Shown: piece after piece, positions 11,410 to 23,277 of the stretch
Numbering within the stretch: the first letter of the stretch is position 1
Layout of the letters: every line of letters starts with the position of its first letter
Assembly (NCBI GenBank): GCA_038502445.1
Contig: JAHLJS010000008.1
Span: 46,092,443-46,156,442 of the forward strand
Direction: 5' to 3'
DNA: 64,000 nt
Source of the DNA: Eremochloa ophiuroides
Lineage: Eukaryota; Streptophyta; Magnoliopsida; Poales; Poaceae
Translations under genes and position numbers: made by a program
The notes under the pieces: generated by a model
Seen by the model: only the letters and a program-made list of their open reading frames with translations
The model's database searches: none
What the model was told of the DNA's origin: nothing

Positions 11410-11923
11410 GTGCTTGATAGTGGGTGCACTCAACACATGACAGGAGAATCAATCCATGTTCAATTCAATCAAGCCAAATAAAGATGGGAATCTTGATAGT
11501 ATTACATTTGGTGACAATAAGAAGGGCAAGGTTATTGGTCTTAGAAAGATTGCAATTTCAAATGATATATCTATCTCCAATGTCTTGTTAGTTGAGAGCT
11601 TGAACTTTAACTTATTGTCCGTGGCTCAATTGTGTGACTTGGAATTCAAATGCATCTTTGGTGTTGATGGTGTGGAGATTGTTAGTGTTGATGGAAGCAA
11701 CTTGATATTCAAGGGATTTCAGGTATGGCAATCTCTATTTGGTGGATTTCAATGCTAGTGAAGCTCAATTGTCAACATGTTTGTTCACCAAATCAAGTAT
11801 GAGTTGGTTATGGCATAGAAGGCTTGGTCATGTTGGAATGAATGCAACTCAATAGATTGGTCAAGCTATGACATGGTGAGAGGATTGAAGAATGTGCAAT
11901 TTGAGAAGGATAAATTGTGTAGT
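11410..11923 (+). pseudogene. Opie/SIRE Copia: protease to GAG-pre-integrase piece
   Basis: The conceptual translation begins in the protease active site (LDSGCT, HMTG). It continues through the linker with FGDNKKGKVIGL, NVLLVESLNFNLLSVAQ and SVDGSNLIFKGF, then the GAG-pre-integrase HRRLGHVGM, and stops at FEKDKLCS. Several frame breaks and stops are present, for instance near 11480 and 11740. The missing next part of the polyprotein (from QVGNTH) is found inverted at 19202 downward. Left edge: the Tat LTR. Right edge: the outer end of an Opie/SIRE LTR. See findings. Confidence 0.75.
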
Positions 11924-14900
11924 TGATAGGTCCAAGGAGGCTAGAGTGGGGGTGAATAGCCTATTTGAAAATCTACAAACAAGACTTGACCAAAGAATTA
12001 GTAATAACAACTGGCGAAGCGAGTTTTGCGCTAGCCTACTCAAAAATGCAAGCCTTCCTAACCTTTCTAGCTATGTGTTGGTGGTCCTTATGGATAAATT
12101 TTATACCACCAACTTAGACTAAAAAGAGGATTAACAATCATATTCTAGCACATATGCCTTTACTACTAACAAGTTCCACTTGTACCCCTAGCATTCATGT
12201 TTTACAGGTTTTATGGCATAACAAGTGGAAATACGCATCAACATGAAGAAAGCGCAAAGTCAAAAGACGAATCCAACAAATGCGCAACCAAAGAATACTA
12301 AAGAAGCCCACCTTCAAAGCGTAACTGGATCCATCCGCAACCAAGGGAGAGGCCCAGGCTCAGGGAGCAACCGACCACCCAAAGGCGGTGGCCAGATGGT
12401 GCTCCCCAGAGACCGACCGCCCCTGGGGGCGGCCGCCCCCCAGGTGGAGCCTCCCGGGCCTAGCTTCAGAGGCGGTACTGATGGCGGTTTGGCCATGGCA
12501 GTTTCACCTCCTTCCAAGTTTAGATGCGCCAAACCGTCATAGTTTCACTATAAATAGATGGTGCTCCATCCCCTTCAACACACACATCATTTGGAGTCAT
12601 CTACCTCACACCTCTCACTTGTATCTTTAGAGTAGTTGTAGTAGTTTGTGAGCAAGGCAAGAGCTATCAAGGAGAGCTTATCTCCTTGGAAGAAAAGGAT
12701 CATCTTGGTATGAATACAATTCGGTCTTCTTCCATGAGCAAGTTCTTATCATACTTATATGATTATGCATATGAACTAGAGTCTAGTTATGATCTTGTTA
12801 TGAGCATAGTATATGAGCTAGAATATAGTTTATGTATCATGTTCTTGACTTGTTCATCATTGTTCTTCATTGTTCATCGAATTAGTATGAATAGAGTAAG
12901 AACTAGGAATGAGGTGATGGTTCGTCGTGCTGTCATGGCTGCTCTTAACCTAGCCTGTCAATCCGAAGGGTTGGGGTCCGCGGGGGTTAGGAGTTGTTTC
13001 TAAGTATGCAAGCATGGAGCTTGGGTATGCGGAGATCGGCGAATATGTCGGTATCCCATGGGCAGAGGGGTAGGTGGACAGGTGGTGACAGCCCTGTCCA
13101 TCCCTAGCATTCCCCCACGTTCGGATATTGAGTACGAGTTAGTAAAGTCTCTATCGGCTGGAGACCTAGCTACGGGGAATCTCCCTATCACCCCAGACTT
13201 AGTCCTGATACTAGAATTACTAATTAGATGATTTGCTAATAGTTCTTTGCATAATTATATATGACCAATGCCTGCTCAGTTAGATATATTCTTTTATTCT
13301 TTATTTTCCTTTTATCCTTGAGGTTAATCCATTTGTGTGTCCACTATCTTGAAATCATGTCTTATTCCTGTTTACTCTATGCCTACCATTGCACTCAATA
13401 AGTGATCATGTTTACACCACGCTTGATGCATATTGCCCTCCTACGGGAAATTATAAATACGACACCCTACTCACGGGTTAAAATGCTACAATGATAGTTC
13501 TGTGCGCTTGCAGACTTATCTTATTTCTTACTGAGCTATCGATTGGCGTACCTAAGTACCATTACTTAAGGATTGTAATTCTTGTGCACCCCACGGCGTC
13601 GTGTCACAGTTTTGCATATCGTAAGTAATGACGGTTAGGAAGGTCAATCCGACACTTCTAACTGCTATTACCAGACTGCACTACCTTAGGCCAGCGCCTT
13701 TAAGGGCCAAGGGTTACCTTTCTAAGTTAATGGTGGTTGGAGATGCCAACAAGCATTTCTAGCGCCGTTGCCTGGGATGGACTTTTAGTCTATCTTTTGT
13801 AACGATGTTAAGAAATGCCAACACTATGTCACTAAAGTCACACACAAGCTAGCCTAGGTTGCAACTAATTTACTCCTAGGTGGACAAGCAAACTTACAAG
13901 AACTACTACTACAAAAGTAAAGTGCTCAAAGTAAGGGAAGAAGTGTAGTAGTGTTATACCTCCAAGTAGAGTAGTTAGCCAATCACCGATATGAGTACCA
14001 CTACACGCGAAGGTGATGGTCACAAAGAAATCCAAAATAACACAATGGAAACAATGAATTTATCTCGAGGTTCACGTGCTTGCCGGCACGCTAGTCCCCG
14101 TTGTGTCGACCACTACTCGGTGGTTCGGTGGCTAATTGACAACCAATGTCAAGCTCAACTAATGAGAGCCACCAGAACCTACCACGAGTAAGGTAACTCA
14201 ATGACACGAGCAATCCAATAAGCTACCTTGCAGCTCTCCGCCGGGGAAGGTGCAAACCCCTTACAAAGATCTCTGGGAGTGGCTGGAGACAATCTCCGAC
14301 TCTGCCAACTCCTCCGCTGCTCCAAGATCGTCTAGGTGACTGGCAATCACCAAGAGAATAGATGAAAATCCGCAGCAACAACGATCAACAAGTGCCCAAA
14401 GATGATCTAGATGAACACAATGCACTTGGATCACACCCTAGCTCACTATGGATGAGAATCAAGCTCTAGAGTGAGTGGGAGAGGCTTAGGAGGCTCAAGA
14501 GATGCTTAACAATGAGTGAAATGCACAAGCGAGACTCGCAAGATCGGTTGGATCGGCTATTTATAAGTGAGGGTGAAAAAACAAGCCGTTTTACAGTTTC
14601 TGCGTGCACACCGGATGCTGGTTAAGTTGGCACCGGACGCGTCCGGTGGTTGTCCGGTGTACCGCTCGCTGCCACGTGTACTAGCCATTTCAAACTTCCC
14701 GCAGCCCGCCAACACACTGGACGCGGAGTTATCACACCGGACGCTCCGACGCCCGTGTTCAGTGCGCGTCCAGAGAGCATCCAGAGAGCTCAAAGTTGCA
14801 CCAGACGCGTCCGCTGATAGGTCACCGGACGCCCGCAGCGTCCGGTGCTTTCAGACAGTCAGAAAGCACGAAGTCTCACCGGACGCTCAGAAAAACATCA

Positions 14901-15469
14901 CTGGACGAGAGTCTGGTGCTCACTCAGAGAGGTCCTGGCTGCACCGGACGCCCACCGGACACGCCCAGCGTCCGGTGCACCTCTGAGAGCTGTTTTTGCC
15001 CTCTCTTGAGCTACCTTGCTTCTAGGTGCTAACAACCAAGTGTATGAGCACTTAGGCATGAGTGTTAGCTTGAATTTAAGTTCATTTGCAAGGTTTTAGG
15101 TTACAGCTCTAGATCTAAATGCATATGCTCAACTGTGTCAACTAGAGGCATCTGATGACCGAGATTGTTAACGAAACTTCATCCCCCTTAATTGTACGGT
15201 CATCTAACCTAAATGTGATCACACTCTCTATAGTGTCTTGATCACAAAAATGAAAAGAGCCCTATGAAATTTACCTTTACCTTGAGCCCTTTTCCAAATT
15301 CCAAGTTGAGAAGCATTTGATCTAACATCTTGATGAACTTACACCACTTGCATAGGACGCCGTCATAGCTCCCCACTTGTTCTACTAACCAATCTTGTAA
15401 TCACAATACTTAAGCACATGGTTAGATACTAGGTGTCATCAATTAACCAAAATCAAACTAGAGCTTTCA
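11924..15469 (-). repeat. Opie/SIRE 3' LTR, interrupted (~1.8 kb net)
   Basis: On the minus strand it starts TGAAAGC at 15469 and ends CTATCA at 11924, with a polypurine-like tract just upstream at 15470-15485. A TATA box (TATAAATA on minus, 14558-14565) fits this orientation. U3 upstream of the box (14620-14980) is filled with copies of a CACCGGACGCGTCCGGTG-like word. After removing the inserted solo LTR (12076-13823, plus one 5-bp duplicate) about 1.8 kb remains. Flanking 5-mers GTAGT and ATCTC do not match, as expected if the right side is internal sequence. Confidence 0.75.
12076..13823 (+). repeat. solo Athila LTR with perfect TSD
   Basis: A 1748-bp LTR, TGTTGG...CCAACA, is flanked by CTATG at 12071-12075 and CTATG at 13824-13828. 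The perfect duplication proves both ends, including the 72-bp extension with an internal primer-site-like sequence (13760-13777). It is the same family as 4011-5830. No internal element sequence remains, so it is a solo LTR. TATAAATAG lies near 12549. Confidence 0.9.
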
Positions 15470-16600
15470 ATCTCACCCTTTTAGTAATTGATGACAACCT
15501 CTACAAAGATATTCAATGAATTCAATTTGGTAGTATTAGCTCCCCCTACATATGTGCCAAGTGTTTGGATTTGAAAGGCTTTGCACATATGCATTGAATT
15601 AGAAGTGTGGGAGAGGTATTACTACCAATTTGATGCTAAGGTTTATAGAATTGGACCTTTGAAGCATGATACCATCGGAGTGCATATAAACCATCTTTAG
15701 CACCATGGATAGCTAGATTCCACTTAGAAGAATTCTTGCAACCAAAGGCACTAGAATACCTCATGAGATCAATAGTTAGAAACAAGGTTCTAGAATCACT
15801 TGGAAAGACCGGGAACTAGCTACCACTTCCTATGCATGCTAGTACTTCAATTCACCACACAAGTTTAAGTCTAGCATACACCATGCAAGAAAGTATATTG
15901 AATTTAAGTACAAATACAATGCAACAATCATATGAAAATGCACAATTAAATGCTTGCAATCATGCTTGTGAGCTTGCTCCCTCTAAGTGTGAGGTCCAAA
16001 TTTTTAAAGTTTATGATTCCTCTCACTTGGCCTATAGCTCTCCCATCATCGGCCTAATGATGGTTCATCGCTCAACCTCCATATCTTTGTTCCATTCTCT
16101 CCCCCTTTGTCATCAAAGACCACAAAAGGATAGCATGGATAGGATAGGAATTGAGATCAAATACTAGATTGCTTCCATTATCTTCCTCCTTTGAAGCATT
16201 TAGCTAGATTACTTGCACAAATATATAACTCGGTTTGTCCTTTGGCAAGCTTCTTCACGCTACTAGGGGTTATCTTGACAAAGTTGAATTATATACCATA
16301 ATGCACATTTTCTAGTCAAATACTAGGTTCACAAGCCCACAAACTAGTCATATTTCACCACTAGATCAAACAAGACATAGAAGCAATAGTAGTGGCATAT
16401 GATCTCAAAAATATTTAGTTTTACATGAATGAGCCTAATTAAGAAAGAAAGTATGTCTATGTGCTCTACACAAGTCCTAGCAACATATGAATGACATGCC
16501 AAATAATGATACCTTTGCTTTGTCGGAGTAGAGGCAAGTCATATAGTGGGGGTGCTAGCTCAACTCATGTTGGAGAAATCAAGGATGTTTAATTCATTCT
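15470..16600 (-). other. SIRE 3' untranslated region
   Basis: This lies between the RNase H stop region and the 3' LTR of the minus-strand Copia element. I see no coding sequence; the plus-strand frame at 15832-16167 has no family resemblance. The polypurine-like stretch next to the LTR (CTAAAAGGGTGAGAT on minus) marks the 3' LTR start. Confidence 0.6.
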
Positions 16601-19202
16601 TCAATTTGTAGAATCTGCTTCATCAAGTGGCTCGGTGAGAATGTCGGCGAGTTGATCATCGGTGCCCACACTCTCAACTTGAATGTCACCTTTGGATTGA
16701 TGATCTCTAATAAAGTGATATCTCACATCAATATGTTTTGTTCTTGAGTGTTGAACCGGATTGGTGGCTATCTTCACGGCGCTTTCATTATCACATAGCA
16801 ATGGCACATTCTTGAATTTGATTCCATAATCGCTCAATGTAGCCTTCATCCATAACAATTGTGCACAACAACTCCCCGCACTAACATACTCGGCTTCGGC
16901 AGTAGAGAGTGCAACCGTATTATACTTCTTGGATGACCATGATACTAGTGATCTTCCCAACAATTGACATGTGCCGGAAGTGCTCTTTCTATTGATTTTG
17001 CATCCCGCATAATCGGAGTTCGAATAACCAATCAATTCAAAGTTTGACCCCTTTGGATACCAAAGTCCAACATCGGGTGTGTGCTTGAGATATCTCAATA
17101 TTCTCTTGGTTGCCTTCAAATGACTCTCTCTAGGTGAAGCTTGATACCTTGCACACATGCAAACACTAAATATCACATCCGGTCTAGAAGCAGTCACATA
17201 GAGTAAGCATCCAATCATAGACCTCTACTTCTTTTGATCCACCATGTTTCCACTCTTGTCTTCATCAAGGTGACCATTTGTCCCCATGGGTGTGTTAATG
17301 GATTTTGCATCTTGCATCCCAAACTTCTTCAACATGTCCCTAATGTATTTGCCTTGGCTTATGAAAGTTCCATTTTTCATTTGCTTGATTTGAAGACCAA
17401 GGAAATAACTTAACTCTCCAATCATGGACATCTCAAACTCATTTGCCATCATTTTCCCAAACTCCTCACAAAAGTCTTGATTGGTTGAACCAAAGATGAT
17501 ATCATCAACATAGATTTACATCACAAACAAGTCTTTGCCAATTCTTTTGGTGAAGAGAGTGGTGTCAACTTTCCCCATTTTGAAACCCTTTGATAGTAAG
17601 AAATCTCTCAATCTTTCATACCAAGCCCTTGGAGCTTGTTTCAAACCATACAAAACCTTTCTCAACTTGTAGATATGGTTGGGCTTCTTGTCACCTTCAA
17701 AACCCAGGGGTTGCTCAACATACACTAACTCATTGATGTATCCATTCAAGAAAGCACTTTTGACATCCATTTGATAGAGCTTGATATCATGTGCACATGC
17801 ATAAGCTAGAAAAATCCTAATTACTTCCAATCTTGCAACCGGAGCATATGTCTCTCCAAAATCCAATCCTTCCACTTGAGTGTATCCTTGTGCAACTAAT
17901 CTTGTCTTATTTCTAACCACAATGCCATCTTAATCTTGCTTGTTCTTGAACACCCATTTGGTTCCAAGGACATTATAGTTCTTGGAGCTCTCAACTAGCT
18001 CTCAAACTTGATTTCTTTCAAAGTTGTTGAGCTCTTCATGCATAGTATTGACCCAATCACTATCTTGCAATGACACAAAAGAGAAGTTCTCACAAAAGTT
18101 TGCTAACTTTGATCTTGTTTGAACACAACTTCTAATATCCTCAACTATTTGATCCAATAGATGATCTCTTGCAATGTGAACCGGTTGGAGAACTTGATTG
18201 GTTGAGCTTGGTTGACCAACTTGAGATGGACTAGCATGTTGATCTTCATCATGCTGCACTTGAGTTTGATCATGAGAACCACTAGAGCTTGCTTCATTTT
18301 AATTTGCTTGCACACTAGGTTGAGTTTGCACTTGATCTTTGTCATCTTCATCTTCCACATCAACCACTTGTCTTGGCCGGATATCACCAATGTCCATGTT
18401 CTTCATTGCATTTACCAATTGAGTTCCTCTCACATCATCAAATTTTCTTCCTCATCTTGTGAACTCTTGGTTTCATCAAATTCCACATCATGAACTTCTT
18501 CTACTAGCTTGGTGGTGTGATTCCATACTCTATATGCATTGCTTGTAGTAGAGTAGCCAAGTAGAAAACCTTCATCACATTTCTTCTCAAATTTTCTCAA
18601 TCTTACACCCTTCTTCAAGATATAGCATTTACAACCAAACACTCTAAAGTAGGCAATATTAGGCTTTCTTCCATTCAATAGCTCATATGGTGTCTTCTTC
18701 AATAGCCGGTGACAATAGAGCCGGTCGCTACAATAGTTAGCCGTGTTGATTGCTTCGGCCCAAAAATCCAAACTCACATTGTATTCACTAAGCATAGACC
18801 TTACCATATCAATGAGGGTTCTATTCTTCCTCTCAACAAGGCTATTTGATTGAGTAGTGTACTTGGCCAAGAATTGATGCTTGATTCCAAACTCATCGCA
18901 TAGCTCATCAACTCTTGCATTTCTAAACTCACTTCCATTGTCACTTCTTACTTTCTTGATTGTCACTTCAAATTCATTTTGGCTTCTCTTGATGAATGAC
19001 TTGAATATGCCAAATACTTCACTCTTGTCAATAAGAAAGAAGACCCATGTATATCTTGTGTAATCATCCACTATCACAAAGCCATATTTGTTTCCACCAA
19101 CACTAGCATAAGTGGTTGGGCCAAATAGATCCATATGCAAAAACTCAAATGCTCTAGATGTGCTCATCATGCTCTTGTTTCGGTGAGTGTTTCCAACTTG
19201 TC
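16601..19202 (-). pseudogene. Opie/SIRE pol: integrase, RT, RNase H (decayed)
   Basis: The integrase (19202-18430) has HMDLFGPTTY, RSDNGSEF and LVERKNRTLIDM, covering the D,D,E region, then FRVFGCKCYILKK. RT follows with KSAFLNGYINELVYVEQP, LYGLKQAPRAWYERL and YVDDIIFG (17920-17225). RNase H follows with STSGTCQLL, STAEAEYVSAG and RTKHIDVRYHFIRD (17218-16601). In-frame stops lie directly before YVDD (about 17518) and near 17230, with frameshifts near 18420 and 18000. The N-terminal zinc-binding part of integrase is missing because the copy begins at QVGNTH. Not functional. Confidence 0.8.
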
Positions 19203-19282
19203 CTAATATATAACCAAGCAAACTCAATAATATAATCGAACCTAACACACTTGTGCCTTATTACATAGATAACTAGGGCAAC

Positions 19283-20134
19283 TTAAGGATGCCCTTTCTT
19301 TGCGAGATCTCTGATCTCTTTCTTAAGCTCCTCAATCTCTTCTTTAAGCTTATCCTTATCGCGCTTGAGACTGCGGATTAACTTGACATTGATTTCTATC
19401 TGTTTAGTCATGTCGCTCATAATCTTAGTCCTCAATTCCTCAGTCTTCTCTATACCCTTAATAAAGTTAGAGAGGGCTTCAATCTTCTCACTGAGGATTC
19501 GTAAAGAGAGCGGGGGCTGTTTAGGGCCTTTCTCAAGTACTAATGCTGATGCAGCCCTCTGTCCCTTGGGCGGAGGTGGTACGAAATTGGTGTAGCGGAC
19601 TTGGCCTGGACGTGCATGAACTCCATTGATCGCAGGGCGAGCAGTGGTGTATTTCGCACATACCAGTGTTCCGTTCTTGTCAGTCTTGACCGACAGGAGT
19701 CGTTCATTATCCCTAGGTGGAAGAAGCGGGGTGCCTCGGGGAATAGCGATCTGCTTTCCCTTGGTACCATCTTCTAGCAGCAGCCTTGCGGGTGGTGATG
19801 GCAGAGTAGGCTGAGCTTGCGCGAAGTAGACTTGCTCGTATTGTTGTGGTACCGTAGCGATGTGCTTCGGTGGCATGATGGTGAGAGGCTTCGGTTGTGC
19901 GAGGACGATGGCCTTCGAGTCGTCGCTTGGGATCTTGTCGAAATCAGCGTCGATGACCGCTTCGTCTGCTATTGCTACTAGATCTAAACTAGAGAGTTTC
20001 TTTAGAGGAGAGAGAGGCGACTGTTGATGGGATGCAATTAAGGGCGGTATAGGTGCGTATTTATATGGGTTTTCAAGAGACAGGATAAGGTCAAATCTAG
20101 GCTCTACAGGATTCGTACGAAAGAATATCCACAC
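19283..20134 (-). CDS. unrecognised ORF with C-terminal coiled coil
   Basis: A 283-aa frame downstream of a Gypsy pol gene, same strand. I do not recognise a family. The middle is Pro/Ala/Gln-rich (FAQAQPTLPSPPARLL; TNFVPPPPKGQRAAS). The last ~80 residues are charged heptad-like sequence (KRDKDKLKEEIEELKKEIRD), a probable coiled coil. A TATA box (20058-20065, minus) lies inside the first part of the frame. If it is used, the first ATG of the mRNA is at 19876, in context CACCATCATGCC, giving 197 aa from MPPKHIATVP. The position matches extra or env-position ORFs of Athila/Tat elements. The alternative is captured or viral-like sequence. It is intact, unlike the pol beside it. Confidence 0.4.
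   Translation of the reverse strand: MWIFFRTNPVEPRFDLILSLENPYKYAPIPPLIASHQQSPLSPLKKLSSLDLVAIADEAVIDADFDKIPSDDSKAIVLAQPKPLTIMPPKHIATVPQQYEQVYFAQAQPTLPSPPARLLLEDGTKGKQIAIPRGTPLLPPRDNERLLSVKTDKNGTLVCAKYTTARPAINGVHARPGQVRYTNFVPPPPKGQRAASALVLEKGPKQPPLSLRILSEKIEALSNFIKGIEKTEELRTKIMSDMTKQIEINVKLIRSLKRDKDKLKEEIEELKKEIRDLAKKGHP
20058..20065 (-). promoter_or_regulatory. TATA box upstream of coiled-coil ORF
   Basis: On the minus strand CCCATATAAATACGCACC is followed by a pyrimidine-rich leader (TCGCCTCTCTCTCCTC) and the ATG at 19876. Upstream (20200-20290) is a GC-rich block with GGGGCCGGGCGGCG, also seen upstream of the TATA box in the element's LTR near 25780. It is therefore probably an element promoter. 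Confidence 0.45.
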
Positions 20135-20356
20135 GCGTCGGGATTCTACGTGAAAGTGTTTTGGAAGGATGTAGAAAGAAGAGAAAACGAGAAACGGGAC
20201 GAGAGGAGACAGGGGGCGCCGCCCGGCCCCACTAGGGAGCCGGCCAGCCCCACAAGGTGGCCTCTCGGGGTGGTCGCGCTCGTGATGCCTCTAGACTCTA
20301 ATTATTTCCTGTTGGTTGCGATGCGCGATAATTTTTCGTAACGGACGATGACGGGA

Positions 20357-23182
20357 CTAAAAAGTTGGTAATTGGACAAAGTCTAGCCCATCAACAACTT
20401 CTGAATTAAATGGCTTTAAAAATAATTTAAGTCGGTGACCATTTACCTTGAATAACGTACCTTCGTGTGATTGTAGAGTTACCGCTCCATATGGCGATGC
20501 ATTCACAACCGTAAATGGTCCTTCCCATTTGCTTCATACCTTTCCAAGCCCGAATAATTTTAACCTGAAATTAAAAAGTAGTACCTTATCTCCTAGTGTA
20601 AACTCCTTCTTCTTGATCCTCTTGTCATGCCATCTTTTTGTTCTTTCTTTGTAAATCTTTGAATTGTGATAAGCCTTTTCTCTCCATTCTTCTCATTCTA
20701 ATAATTGCATCTTTCTTTTTTCTCCAGCGGCTTCAAAGTCCATATTCCATCTCTTAATGGCCCAGTGAGCTTTATGCTCTAATTCCACTAGTAAATAACA
20801 GGTCTTACCATACACTAACTGATAAGGTGACATGCCCAAGGGTGTCTTGTAAGCAGTCCGATATGCCCAAAGTGCTTCGGGTAATTGATCCTTTCATGCA
20901 GTACCCATCTCATTTACTGTTTTCTGTAGAATATTCTTGATCTGTTTGTTTGATGTTTCTGCCTGGCCACTTGTCTGAGGATGGTATGGAGTAACAACAT
21001 TATGACGGATTCCATGAGCTTGTAAGTATTGGTGAAACTTCTTATCAGTGAAGTGTGTTCCTCCGTCACTAATGACCATCCTTGGTGTCCCAAACCTTAG
21101 AAATATAATTTCTTCGAACATCTTCTTTGAATGTTTGGAATCAACATTCATGCATGGCATAGCTTCTACCCACTTGGATACATAATCAACTGCCACCAGA
21201 ATGTATTCATAGTTTCTTGATTTCACAAATGGTCCCATGTAATCAATTTCCTAGACATCAAAGAGCTCGATCTAGAGATTGTTGATGAGTGGCATAGCAT
21301 CTCTTGCATTGATATTTCCGTGCATCTGACATGATCCACATCTCCGGACAAAATCTTTGGTATCTTCATACATAGTTGGCCAAAAGAACCCACTCTGCCA
21401 GATCTTAGCATAAGTGCGGAATGCCCCATAATGACCTCCATATGGTGATGCATGGCATTTCTGAATGATCTGCATGCCTTCTTCTACTGGTACACATCTT
21501 CTAAGTAACCCATCTGAGCAAACTCTGAAGAGGTATGGTGGATCCCATATGTGGAGATGACTTTCATAAATGAGCTTTTTTTTATTTTTCCCTGGTGGTA
21601 CATAACCTGCAACCATAAAGTTGATAATATTCGCGTACCAAGGGTCTGACTTGGTCACTTTAAATAACATGTCATCTCTTAATGAGTCATTAATAGGTAG
21701 TTCCTGAGGTTTCTCGAAGTGTATTCTAGACAAGTGATCAGCAACTGGATTTTCTATTCCTTTTCTATCTTTAATTTCTAAGTCAAATTCTTGAAGTAAT
21801 AGAATCCATCTTATCAAACGTGGTTTAGCATCTTTCTTATTGAGCAAATATTTTAAAGCAGCATGATCAGAATAGACAATTACTTTTGCTCCTACTAAGT
21901 AAGATCTGAATTTATCAATAGCAAAAACAACAGCCAGGAGCTCTTTTTCAGTTGTTGTATAATTTAGTTGTGCTCCTGTCATAGTTTCACTAGCATCAGC
22001 AATTGCATGATGCTTCTTATTCTTTGTTTGTCCTAATACTGCCCCTACAGCATAATCACTAGCATCACACATAATTTCAAAAGGTAAAGACCAATCAGGG
22101 GGTTGAATGATTGGCGTTGATATGAGTGCTTCTTTAAGAATATTAAAAGATTTTAAACATGCATTATCAAATTCAAAAGGAACATCCTTACCTAATAAGT
22201 TAGTCAGTGGTCTAGCAATATGTGAAAAATCTTTTATAAATCTACGATAAAAACCACAACGACCAAGAAAACTTCGAATTCCTTTTATATTAACAGGTGG
22301 AGGTAGTTGTTCAATTACTTCAATTTTTGCCTTGTCTACCTCTACACCTCTTTTAGACACTAGATGTCCTAACACTATTCCATCTCTAACCATGAAATAA
22401 CATTTTTCCCAATTAAGGACTAAGTGCTTTTCTTTACATCTTTGCAAAACCTTATTTAGATTTTCTAGACAATCATCAAAAGTTTTTCCATAAACTGAAA
22501 ATTCATCCATAAAAACTTCCATGATTTCTTCTATCATTTTAAAAAATATAGACATCATATATCTTTGAAAAGAAGCAGGTGCATTACATAATCCAAAAGA
22601 CATTCTACGATAAGCATAAGTTTCATAAGGACATGTAAAAGTGGTTTTGCTTTGATCATCAGGGTGGATAGGAATTTGGTGATATCCAGAATAACCATCA
22701 AGGAAACAAAAGAAAGAATTATTTGCTAAATGCTCTAACATCTCATCAATGAAAGGTAGCAGAAAATGATCTTTCTTTGTTGCTTTATTAAGTTTTCTAT
22801 AATCTATGCACATTCACCATCCAGTGTCAGTTCTCTGGGGTATTAATTCATTTTTATCATTTTGAACTACAGTCATTCCACCCTTTTTAGGTACAACTTG
22901 AACAGGTCTTACCCACTCACTATGCGGCACAGGATAAATAATCCCAGCATGCAAAAGTTTTAAGACCTCTTTCTTAACAACTTCCCTCATCGCATTTTGA
23001 AGCCTACGCTGGGGCTCTCTAGAAAGTGTAATTTCTGGGTTGGTTAGAATGCGATGGGTGCATAAAATAGGACTAATCCCCTTAAGATCTTGGAGTGAAT
23101 AACCAAAAGCAGCACGATGTTTTTCTAAAACAGTTATTAATCTAAAAGATTCTTCATCAGAAAGTTTATCACTTATAATCAC
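20357..23182 (-). pseudogene. Gypsy pol: RT, RNase H, integrase (point-mutated)
   Basis: RT has RKLNKATKKDHFLLPFIDEM, GYSGYHQIPIHP, FGLCNAPASFQRYM and the catalytic box as FMDEFSVYG, with the second Asp of the usual MDD replaced by Glu. RNase H shows IMCDASDYAVGAVLGQ and LNYTTTEKELLAVVFA. Integrase shows HASPYGGHYGAFRT, YVSKWVEAMPC, ISDGGTHF and YHPQTSGQAETSNKQ; the C-terminal part ends with a stop at 20357. In-frame stops occur near 22814, 21270, 21245, 20893, 20692 and 20532. No long deletion is seen. The domain order and D,D,E motifs are those of Ty3/Gypsy. Confidence 0.85.
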
Positions 23183-23277
23183 AGGGGAATTTTGATTATT
23201 ATTTAGAAAAACATATTTAAGACCAGAAGGTAGTTGTTTAAGCTCAATAGAAACCTTAGGTGGCTCTAGTAATTCAT

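Larger units (their letters stand above)
11924..19202 (-). mobile_element. Opie/SIRE Copia element, 3' part (inverted)
   Basis: On the minus strand the order is integrase, RT and RNase H (19202-16601), 3' untranslated part (16600-15470) and 3' LTR (15469-11924). The family is recognised from integrase and RT phrases widespread in grass Opie/Ji/SIRE elements. The 5' edge is abrupt at 19202, where unrelated sequence of the minus-strand Gypsy element begins. The 3' LTR contains a later solo LTR insertion. Confidence 0.8.

Noticed and set aside
4612..13003. Similar small frames in both Athila LTR copies (4612-4887 and 12686-13003)
   Set aside because: The copies are about 91% identical in DNA and most differences change the amino acid, so there is no sign of selection; the extended start codon is TTG.
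15832..16167. 111-aa plus-strand frame
   Set aside because: Lies in the 3' UTR of the minus-strand Copia element and matches no family.
20150..20340. Reading the GC-rich block after pol as the missing 3' LTR
   Set aside because: Only a short GGGGCCGGGCGGCG-type phrase is shared with the 5' LTR at 24882-26075; the termini and length do not match.
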